This document shows, piece by piece, positions 7,577 through 13,453 of a stretch of 16,435 bases of DNA. The notes below the pieces were generated by a model. That model made no database searches. It saw only the letters and a program-made list of their open reading frames with translations, and was not told where the DNA came from. The stretch lies in contig JAJECR010000312.1 in NCBI GenBank assembly GCA_022821935.1, forward strand, positions 1-16,435. Reading direction: 5' to 3'. Each line of letters starts with the position of its first letter. Position 1 is the first letter of the stretch. Source of the stretch: Candidatus Latescibacterota bacterium. GTDB lineage: Bacteria; JAAXHH01. The translations under genes and the position numbers were made by a program.

Positions 7577-8620
7577 CTATACCGGGTGCAGGCCCGAAAA
7601 CTCCAGGGCCGTCCGCTCGTCCCACCCGTACATGATGTTGAGCGCCTGCACAGCCTGGCCGGCGGCGCCCTTGACCAGATTGTCCAGCGCACCCATTACC
7701 ACGACCCGTTCGCTGTGCCCGTCCCGCTCGAACCCGATATCGCAGTAGTTGGTCCCCGCAAGGAATTTTGGATCGGGGTACCGGAACACGCCCTGGCGCT
7801 CCTTGATAATTCGGATGAAGGGTTCCCGGTCGTAGGCCTCCCGGTAGATGCCCCAGACATCCCTGTCGGACAGGTTGCCGTTCACAAAAGCGTGCGTGGT
7901 CATCAGGATGCCGCGCACCAGTTCGATGGCCGTCGCGGAGAAATGGACCCCTGGCGCCTGCCCGCCGAAGGTCAGCTCCTGCACGATCTCCGCCGTGTGG
8001 CGATGGCCCGTGGGCTTGAAGGAACGCACCGCGCCGCTGCGGTCCGGGTGGTGGGTGGACCGGTCGGCCCGGTGCCCCGCCGCGGAGGAGCCGATCTTGC
8101 CTTCCATGAAAAGGCGGGCGGGGTCGACGGCGCCGGCCCGGACCAGGGGCGCCAGCGACAGGATCGCCGTGGCGGCCAGGCAACCGGTGCACGCGACGTA
8201 ATCGGCTTCTCGAATCTCGTCCCGGTACAACTCGGCTAGGCCATACACGAATCGCTCAAGCATTTCCGGGTGCGCATGTTCGTGTCCGTACCAGACCGGG
8301 TAACCCGCGGGGTCCCGCAGACGGAAGTCCGCACTCAGATCGATGACGCGCCCGGCCAGGCCGGAGAGGGCGTCCCACCGTTTCATGGCCTCGCCGTGGG
8401 GGAGGCACAGGCACAGCACGTCGCAGGGTTTGAGGTCTTCCACGGCGCTGAACTTCAGGTCCGTGACCCGGCGCAGGTTGGGATGGGAACGGCCCACGGG
8501 CTTGCCGGCCAGCGATTCGGAAGTCACCTGCAGGATCTCGATTTCCGGGTGGAAGAGCAGCAGCCGCAACAGTTCCCCGCCGCCGTACCCGGACGCGCCT
8601 ACGATCGACACTTTGATCAT
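7577..8620 (-). CDS. lysY: LysW-aminoadipyl-phosphate reductase LysY (ArgC family)
   Basis: NADPH-dependent reductase that converts the LysW-bound acyl phosphate to the semialdehyde; 347 residues. Seen: Rossmann start VSIVGASGYGGGELLRLLL (5-22), SHPNLRR, CLPHGEAM, VIDLSADFRL, catalytic Cys147 in ACTGCLAATA, and the HHPDRSGAVRSFKPTGHRHT block that matches the LysY subgroup of ArgC-like proteins. The residues before the catalytic Cys are Cys-Thr-Gly, where ArgC relatives usually have Asn-Pro-Gly; the Cys itself is kept. The start overlaps the lysX stop by four bases. hisS follows nine bases downstream. Confidence 0.92.
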   Translation of the reverse strand: MIKVSIVGASGYGGGELLRLLLFHPEIEILQVTSESLAGKPVGRSHPNLRRVTDLKFSAVEDLKPCDVLCLCLPHGEAMKRWDALSGLAGRVIDLSADFRLRDPAGYPVWYGHEHAHPEMLERFVYGLAELYRDEIREADYVACTGCLAATAILSLAPLVRAGAVDPARLFMEGKIGSSAAGHRADRSTHHPDRSGAVRSFKPTGHRHTAEIVQELTFGGQAPGVHFSATAIELVRGILMTTHAFVNGNLSDRDVWGIYREAYDREPFIRIIKERQGVFRYPDPKFLAGTNYCDIGFERDGHSERVVVMGALDNLVKGAAGQAVQALNIMYGWDERTALEFSGLHPV

Positions 8621-9456
8621 GATCGGGCCACCTTTAGCAGATAATCGATTATTCGACCGGGAATGTCCACCCCCGTCGGCTGGACGCTGTTCCGGAATTC
8701 CATGGTGTAATTGACTTCGTTTACCAGGACCCCGTCCGCCGATTCCAGCAGGTCGACGGCCACCACGCCGCCGCCCACCGCTTCCGCCGCGCGGGAGGAG
8801 AGTTCCTCCACCTCGCCCTCAACGGGACAGTTGGCCGTCGTCCCCCCCAGGGCGGTGTTGGTCTTCCAGTGGTCGGAATACCGGTATACGGCACAGATGG
8901 TCTCGCCGTCGACGACAAAAGACCTGATGTCCCGGCCGGGCTTTTCGACGTACTCCTGGATGTAGAACACCGAGTGGTGATAGGATCCCAGGGTCTCTTT
9001 GTGCTCCAGCACCGCTTCCGCCGCGTGGCGGTCGTTGATCCGGGCGATCAGGCGGCCCCACGAACCGATGGGCGGCTTGAGTACGACCGGATAGCCCATG
9101 GATTCCATTTCGGCGAGGGCCGATTCCGCCGTGAAGGCTACGCGGGCCTTCGGCGTCGGTACCCCGTGGTCCACCAGCGCCATGGTCGTCAGAAACTTGT
9201 TCCCGCACACGCGGGCCACCTCGTAGGTGTTGACGGTCCTGATGCCGCTGGCGTTGAGCATCTTGAGCGAGTAGAGCGCCCGGGAGTGGTTGATGCACCG
9301 CTCGAGAATGACGTCGTGGTCGTAACGATGGTTTTCCAGGTCGAAGACAATGCGCCTGTCGTCCAGCCTTTCGAATTCAAACCCCCGGTCCGCGGCCGCC
9401 TCGAACAGCATTTTCTGTTCCCTGGAAACGACGGACAGCAACATGCCGATCTTCAC
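8617..9456 (-). CDS. lysX: LysW-aminoadipate ligase LysX (ATP-grasp)
   Basis: ATP-grasp ligase of the RimK/LysX group that joins the alpha-amino group of aminoadipate (or glutamate) to the gamma-carboxyl of the C-terminal Glu of LysW. 279 residues, the same size as characterised LysX enzymes. All expected active-site elements are visible: ATP-binding K127 in PVVLKPPIGSWGRL with its glycine loop, GRDIR (174-178), R192 and N200 in the YRYSDHWKTNTALGG stretch, D235, and the Mg-binding NEVN at 246-249 followed by YTMEFRNSV, a LysX hallmark. It overlaps both neighbours by four bases (ATGA). It aligns without a gap to the preceding paralogue, so the two arose by tandem duplication. I take this copy as the catalytic ligase. 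Confidence 0.94.
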   Translation of the reverse strand: MKIGMLLSVVSREQKMLFEAAADRGFEFERLDDRRIVFDLENHRYDHDVILERCINHSRALYSLKMLNASGIRTVNTYEVARVCGNKFLTTMALVDHGVPTPKARVAFTAESALAEMESMGYPVVLKPPIGSWGRLIARINDRHAAEAVLEHKETLGSYHHSVFYIQEYVEKPGRDIRSFVVDGETICAVYRYSDHWKTNTALGGTTANCPVEGEVEELSSRAAEAVGGGVVAVDLLESADGVLVNEVNYTMEFRNSVQPTGVDIPGRIIDYLLKVARS

Positions 9457-10307
9457 GAGTTCCGCCCCCCCTGCTCCACCGTGTCCACCACGTAATCCAT
9501 GATCCTGCCGGGGATATTGACCCCCGTGGCGTCCGATGCGTCGGAAAGACCGGTCGGCCGCCCCAACTCCTGCACGAACCAGGCGTCCCCGGTGCGGACC
9601 ATGTCCACTACCGCGATGCCGCCCCCGACGGATTTGACGGCGGATACCGCGAGGGCGTTCAATTCATCGGTTACGGGTTCCTTCTCCATCAGGCCGCCGT
9701 CGGCGATGGTTCCGATCCAGTGGTGGGTCAGCACCGATACGGCGGCGACCGTCTCGTCGCCGACCACGTAAGCCCGGATGTCGTGCCCGGGCGCATCGAT
9801 GTGTTTCTGCATGAAGAAGATGGAATGATGATAGGCGCCGAGTATGCGCTTGTGCTCCAGGACCGTAGCAGCGGTATACTTGTCCCCTATGCGGGAAACC
9901 AGCTGGTCCTCCGGGCCCTCCACGGGTCTCAGCACCACGGGGTAACCCAGGTCCTCCATGGCTTCGAGGGCCGACTTAGGCGTATAAGCCACACGCATGT
10001 CCGGTGTCGGCACCCCATTCTCCCGGAACGCCAGGGTCGTCAGCAGCCTGTTGCCGCAGGTCTCCACCACGGCCTGCCGGTTCACCGTGGGAATGCCCCA
10101 GCGGTCGAACACGGTCAGCGCGTATACCGCCCGGTGATGGTCCGCGCATCGTTCCAGGACCACGTCCAGTTCCATGTGCCGGCGGTCAAGTTCGAAGACC
10201 TGCCGGGTATTGTCGATCGTCGTCACGTCGATTCCGCGGCGACCCGCCTCGGCGATCAGACGCTTTTCGTCCTTGCGGACGCGCGAGAGCACGATGCCCA
10301 TTTCCAT
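9453..10307 (-). CDS. Degenerate LysX paralogue, probable pseudo-ligase
   Basis: 284-residue RimK/LysX-family protein that aligns to the neighbouring LysX without gaps over about 279 positions and keeps the fold-defining parts (LERC, CGN, GVPTP, VLEHK, LGAYHHS, HDIR, VGGG, TGVNIPGRI). The nucleotide and metal sites have changed: K127 is R, loop GSWGR (131-135) is GPEDQ, R192 is V, N200 is T, and Mg-binding NEVN (246-249) is QELG, keeping Glu but losing the second Asn. The frame is intact, so it is not a decayed gene. It may be a non-catalytic partner of LysX, a regulator, or a ligase with changed chemistry; an ArgX-like glutamate ligase would be expected to keep the ATP ligands. The start ATG has AGGAG 13 bases upstream. 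It is the first gene after the attenuator-like terminator and overlaps lysX by four bases. Confidence 0.85.
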   Translation of the reverse strand: MEMGIVLSRVRKDEKRLIAEAGRRGIDVTTIDNTRQVFELDRRHMELDVVLERCADHHRAVYALTVFDRWGIPTVNRQAVVETCGNRLLTTLAFRENGVPTPDMRVAYTPKSALEAMEDLGYPVVLRPVEGPEDQLVSRIGDKYTAATVLEHKRILGAYHHSIFFMQKHIDAPGHDIRAYVVGDETVAAVSVLTHHWIGTIADGGLMEKEPVTDELNALAVSAVKSVGGGIAVVDMVRTGDAWFVQELGRPTGLSDASDATGVNIPGRIMDYVVDTVEQGGRNS

Positions 10308-10339
10308 GAATCGGTACTTTCTCCTGCCGGTCAGGCCAT

Positions 10340-10386
10340 AAAAAAAGAGCCGGCCTCTTCGCTCGATCAGAAGAGGGACACGGCTC
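10340..10386 (-). terminator. Intrinsic terminator / candidate attenuator before the ligase genes
   Basis: On the minus strand the 6-bp stem GAGCCG/CGGCTC (10386-10381 with 10352-10347) encloses a 7-bp stem CCTCTTC/GAAGAGG (10376-10370 with 10360-10354), a 9-base loop and a small internal loop, followed at once by seven T (10346-10340). This is a classical Rho-independent terminator placed inside an operon, 32 bases before the first ligase start and 38 bases after a leader-peptide stop. A competing pairing is available: GGGGAAC (10399-10393) can pair with GTGTCCC (10381-10375) at six of seven positions, which would tie up the 5' arm of the terminator and act as antiterminator. The terminator is clear; the attenuation role is inferred. 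Confidence 0.8.
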
Positions 10387-10424
10387 CTATCAGTTCCCCT
10401 AGCCCGGTTATTCGTCGTATTGAA

Positions 10425-10508
10425 TCAACGCGGGCCGCGATGAGCGAACGAACGCAAATCACAATCATGATATTCATGTTTATGTTTTATTCGTTTGCTC
10501 ATCTTCAT
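10425..10508 (-). CDS. Leader peptide rich in Lys, His and Arg (27 codons)
   Basis: Short ORF between lysW and the terminator, starting MKMSKRIKHKHEYH and ending in RSFAHRGPR before TGA. Twelve of 27 residues are basic: four Lys, four His and four Arg, with KHKH and a nearby His clustered. AGGA lies eight bases before the ATG, in or beside a small hairpin. Codons are AT-rich (CGA, ATA, AAA, CAT, TTG), unlike the GC-ending codons of the neighbours. The placement (leader ORF, short spacer, intrinsic terminator, biosynthetic genes) is that of amino-acid operon attenuators such as those of his, trp or leu. The amino acids match the genes it precedes: Lys/Arg synthesis and hisS. Ribosome stalling when charged tRNA is scarce would then favour readthrough. 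No known family is recognisable, as is usual for leader peptides. Confidence 0.65.
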   Translation of the reverse strand: MKMSKRIKHKHEYHDCDLRSFAHRGPR

Positions 10509-10509
10509 C

Positions 10510-10522
10510 ACAGGTTTCCTGT
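10510..10522 (-). promoter_or_regulatory. Hairpin over the leader peptide's ribosome-binding site
   Basis: The minus strand reads ACAGG-AAA-CCTGT, a perfect 5-bp stem with a 3-base loop. The AGGA that serves as Shine-Dalgarno for the leader peptide lies across its 5' arm and loop, and the hairpin ends one base before the ATG (10508), so translation of the leader may be partly masked. A second hairpin, AACCGC-GCG-GCGGTT (10546-10532), lies just upstream, after the lysW stop; neither has a U-tract. Confidence 0.45.
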
Positions 10523-10552
10523 CAGGACGCGAACCGCCGCGCGGTTGCAAAT

Positions 10553-10717
10553 TCACTCTCCCCAGTCTTCTTCCTCTTCCGGCGCCAGTTCCAGCTCCAG
10601 CGGGTTGACGCTGATCACTTCGAGGTCCGCGCCGCACTCTTCACACGTAATGATTTCGCCTTCCACGACATCGTAACCCAGGTCCACCGAGGCGCCACAT
10701 TCAGGGCAGACTCCCAT
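10553..10717 (-). CDS. lysW: Amino-group carrier protein LysW
   Basis: 54-residue acidic carrier protein, the same length as the characterised Thermus LysW. It reads MGVCPECGAS at the start, with zinc-binding pairs C4-x-x-C7 and C25-x-x-C28 (TCEECG), and ends with the diagnostic EEEEDWGE. The side-chain carboxyl of the final Glu54 is where LysX attaches the substrate; the bound intermediate is then carried through LysZ, LysY, LysJ and LysK, which recognise the acidic surface. The start ATG at 10717 has GGGGG four bases upstream. lysW is the first gene of the operon, behind its own promoter and before the leader peptide and terminator, so it can be made in excess over the enzymes, as suits a stoichiometric carrier. 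Confidence 0.96.
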   Translation of the reverse strand: MGVCPECGASVDLGYDVVEGEIITCEECGADLEVISVNPLELELAPEEEEDWGE

Positions 10718-10775
10718 AATACCCCCGTTTACGTCAATGCAGCCTTGGAAGCATCGCTTTCGAAGGTCCTTTCAC

Positions 10776-10788
10776 CCTTCCGGGAAGG
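10776..10788 (-). other. Small hairpin in the lysW 5' leader
   Basis: The minus strand has CCTTC-CCG-GAAGG, a 5-bp stem with a 3-base loop, within the 5' untranslated region between the lysW promoter and start codon. No T-run follows, so it is not a gyrA terminator. I see no known riboswitch or T-box consensus in this 131-base gap. Confidence 0.35.
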
Positions 10789-10812
10789 CCTTTCTCCATA
10801 CAGAACGGTCGA

Positions 10813-10840
10813 AATATATGGCGCGGGTCATACGTGTCAA
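10813..10840 (-). promoter_or_regulatory. Sigma70-type promoter for the lysW operon
   Basis: The minus strand carries a perfect -35 box TTGACA (10840-10835), a 16-base spacer and -10 TATATT (10818-10813). Transcription would start near 10806, giving a lysW leader of about 90 bases. It begins just after the gyrA stop codon and no intrinsic terminator lies between, so gyr readthrough into lysW is also possible. Confidence 0.65.
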
Positions 10841-10848
10841 GCGGTTTT

Positions 10849-13347
10849 TTATGCCTCATCCACGCCGGTTGTATCGCTGGCTTCGGCGGTTTCCGACGAT
10901 TCCGAATCGTCCTCTTCGCCACCGGGCGTGATCCTGGAAACATCGATAACCCGGTCTCCGTCGCCCAGGTTGATGAGGCGGACGCCCTGGGTGTTCCGGC
11001 CGATGGGACGCAGGTCGCGGACCGGCAGGCGAATGATGAGACCGTTCACAGTGATGATCATCAGTTCGTCTTCGTCGGATACCGCGTGTATCGAGACCAC
11101 GGAGCCGTTACGTTCGCTCGTCTGGATGTTGGTTACGCCCTTGCTGGACCTGCGGGTCAGGCGGTAGTTCTCAATGCCCGTCCGCTTGCCGTACCCGTTC
11201 TCTGTAACGGAAAGCAGCGTGGTGTCCCTTCCCGACGCCAGCATCCCCACGACCCGGTCCTCGTCCCCGAGCCGGATGCCCCGCACGCCCTGCGCGCCGC
11301 GGCCCATCGTACGGACGTCGCCCTCGTGGAAACGGACGGCCTGGCCGTTCCGGCTGGCGATGACGATGTCGTTGTCGCCGTCGGTAAGCAGCGCCTCGAT
11401 GAGGGCGTCGCCCTCCAGGATGTTCAGCGCCACGATGCCGTTCCTCCGGGGATTTCCGTAAGCCGAGAGGACAGTCTTCTTCACGAGGCCGTTCCGCGTC
11501 ACCATCAGGATGTAGTGCTCGTCGTCGAAGTTCCTGATCGGCAGGAAGGCCGCGACGCTTTCCCCCTGGCCGAGCTGCAGCAGGTTGACGATGGCCTTTC
11601 CGCGGGCCGTGCGTCCGGCTTCCGGGATCTCCCACACCTTGAGCCAGTAGCATTTCCCGCGGTTGGTGAAGAACAGGATGTAGGAATGGGTCGAGGCGGA
11701 AAAGAGGTGTTCTACGAAATCCTCTTCCCGGGTCTTCATGCCGGTGATGCCCTTGCCGCCGCGGTTCTGGCTCCGATAGGTGTCCATGGGCAGGCGCTTG
11801 ATGTACCCGGCGTGGGAGATGGTGATCACCATCTCTTCGTCGGCGATCAGGTCTTCGATGCTGAGATCGCCCTCGATGTCGATCAGCTCGGTTCGCCTGT
11901 CGTCGCCGAAGCGCTCTTTCAGGTCGATCATCTCTTCCTTTATGATCTGCATCCGCCGTTCCAGCCGCGAGAGTATGTCACGGAAATCGGCTATCCGGGC
12001 GACCAGTTCGTTGTATTCTTCCTCCAGTTTGTCCCTTTCCAGTCCGGTCAGGCGCTGCAGGCGCATGTCCAGGATCGCCTCGACCTGGGCCTGCGACAGC
12101 CCGAATTCGTCCACCAGGACTTCCATGGCTTCCTCGCCAGTCCGCGACCCGCGGAGGATTTCGATCACGCGGTCCACGTTGTCCAGCGCGACGCGCAGGC
12201 CTTCGACGATGTGCGCCCGCTGTTCCGCCTTCTCCAGATCGAAGGCCGTCCGGCGCACCAGCACCTCGTGTCGGTGGTCGATGAAGTGCTGAATGCACTC
12301 CTTGATGTTCAGGACGCGCGGCCGGCCGTCCACGAGGGCCAGCATGGTGACGCCGATAGTGGTTTCGAGAGGCGTCATCTTGAAGAGATGGTTGAGTACG
12401 ATGTTGCCGGGGATGTCCCGCCGTACGTCGATGGCGATGCGCATGCCCGACCGGTCGGACTCGTCCCGTATGTCGGTAATGCCCAGCACCTGCTTTTCGC
12501 GGACGAGGTCGGCGATCTTCTCGATCAGGCTGGACTTGTTGACCTTGTAGGGGATTTCCGTGACGACGATGGTTTCCTTCTCGCTTTGCTCATGGACCTC
12601 GATCGTCGTGCGGGCGCGCACCTTGATCTTCCCGCGGCCGGTGTGGAAATACTCGTTTATCGCGTTGCGGCCGTATATTATCGCGCCGGTGGCGAAATCC
12701 GGACCCTTGATGTGCCCGGCGATCTCCTCGACCGTTATTTCCGGGTTGTCGATCACCGCCACGATCCCGTCCACCACCTCCCCGAGGTTGTGGGAAGGCA
12801 GGTTGGAGGCCATGCCCACGCCGATGCCGAGCGATCCGTTGCAGAGCAGGTTGGGGAACTTTCCCGGAAGCACCGTCGGCTCGTCTTTCGACTCGTCGTA
12901 GTTCGGCATGAAGTCGACGGTGTTCTTGTCGATATCCTCCATCATCTCGATGGCAAGGCGGGACATTCTCGATTCGGTGTACCGCATGGCGCCCGGAGGA
13001 TCGCCGTCGATGGAGCCGAAGTTCCCCTGGCCGAAGACCATGGGGTAGCGCATGCTGAAAGGCTGGGCCATCCTCGCGAGGGTGTCGTACACGGCGAGGT
13101 CGCCGTGGGGATGGTAATCGCCTATGGTCTGGCCGACGATCTTGGCGCATTTGCGCGTGGGACGGGCCGGTGTGAGGTTCAGGTCGCGCATGGCCACGAG
13201 AATGCGTCGCTGGGACGGCTTGAACCCGTCCCGGACATCCGGGATCGCGCGGGACAGATTCACGCTCATGGAGAAGTCGAGATAAGAACTCTTCATCTCG
13301 TCTTCGATGAAGATGGGCTGGATGTTGTCGTGCTGTTCTACCGCCAT
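10849..13347 (-). CDS. gyrA: DNA gyrase subunit A
   Basis: Breakage-reunion subunit of DNA gyrase, 832 residues, working as A2B2 with the adjacent gyrB product to introduce negative supercoils. Seen: AIPDVRDGFKPSQRRIL near the start, catalytic R122-Y123 in GAMRYTESRMS, and the GyrA-box QNRGGKG at 527-533 (bases 11749-11769), which supports gyrase over topoisomerase IV. Blade repeats follow, then an acidic tail (EEDDSESSETAEASD). The quinolone-contact segment reads GDYHPHGDLAVYD: Leu84 stands where E. coli has Ser83, while Asp88 (E. coli Asp87) is kept. AAGGGG seven bases or so before the ATG is a good ribosome-binding site. The gap to gyrB is 106 bases. Confidence 0.97.
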   Translation of the reverse strand: MAVEQHDNIQPIFIEDEMKSSYLDFSMSVNLSRAIPDVRDGFKPSQRRILVAMRDLNLTPARPTRKCAKIVGQTIGDYHPHGDLAVYDTLARMAQPFSMRYPMVFGQGNFGSIDGDPPGAMRYTESRMSRLAIEMMEDIDKNTVDFMPNYDESKDEPTVLPGKFPNLLCNGSLGIGVGMASNLPSHNLGEVVDGIVAVIDNPEITVEEIAGHIKGPDFATGAIIYGRNAINEYFHTGRGKIKVRARTTIEVHEQSEKETIVVTEIPYKVNKSSLIEKIADLVREKQVLGITDIRDESDRSGMRIAIDVRRDIPGNIVLNHLFKMTPLETTIGVTMLALVDGRPRVLNIKECIQHFIDHRHEVLVRRTAFDLEKAEQRAHIVEGLRVALDNVDRVIEILRGSRTGEEAMEVLVDEFGLSQAQVEAILDMRLQRLTGLERDKLEEEYNELVARIADFRDILSRLERRMQIIKEEMIDLKERFGDDRRTELIDIEGDLSIEDLIADEEMVITISHAGYIKRLPMDTYRSQNRGGKGITGMKTREEDFVEHLFSASTHSYILFFTNRGKCYWLKVWEIPEAGRTARGKAIVNLLQLGQGESVAAFLPIRNFDDEHYILMVTRNGLVKKTVLSAYGNPRRNGIVALNILEGDALIEALLTDGDNDIVIASRNGQAVRFHEGDVRTMGRGAQGVRGIRLGDEDRVVGMLASGRDTTLLSVTENGYGKRTGIENYRLTRRSSKGVTNIQTSERNGSVVSIHAVSDEDELMIITVNGLIIRLPVRDLRPIGRNTQGVRLINLGDGDRVIDVSRITPGGEEDDSESSETAEASDTTGVDEA

Positions 13348-13453
13348 GCTTTCCCCTTGAACGTGTTATTCCGTTTCCGGTTGATGGTCATCCGTAGTCT
13401 CCGCAGGATCGCCCGGTTCGCCCGGTTGGCTGGCGTGCGACATGTGCCGGGGG

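Noticed and set aside
4178..8239. A 1,353-codon open frame on the plus strand opposite lysJ, lysZ, hisS and lysY
   Set aside because: It runs antisense to four clearly conserved genes, has no recognisable domain and crosses gene borders. Long antisense frames are expected in GC-rich coding DNA.
9453..10307. Calling the second ligase ArgX (glutamate-specific) from gene duplication alone
   Set aside because: An active ArgX should keep ATP and Mg ligands, several of which are changed here; substrate cannot be assigned from sequence.
10455..10485. ARG-box-like operator in the AT-rich stretch (TGAAT and ATCATGAT)
   Set aside because: The half-sites do not match the palindromic consensus at the right spacing, and the bases are already explained as leader codons.
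10308..10552. T-box riboswitch, suggested by amino-acid genes plus a terminator
   Set aside because: No AGGGTGG-type antiterminator consensus or specifier stem is visible; the translated leader ORF explains the layout better.
13348..13453. A 25-codon ORF (starting MSHASQPGEP) in the gyrB-gyrA gap
   Set aside because: No ribosome-binding site, stops 21 bases before gyrA, which has its own AAGGGG site, and shows no family or basic-codon pattern.
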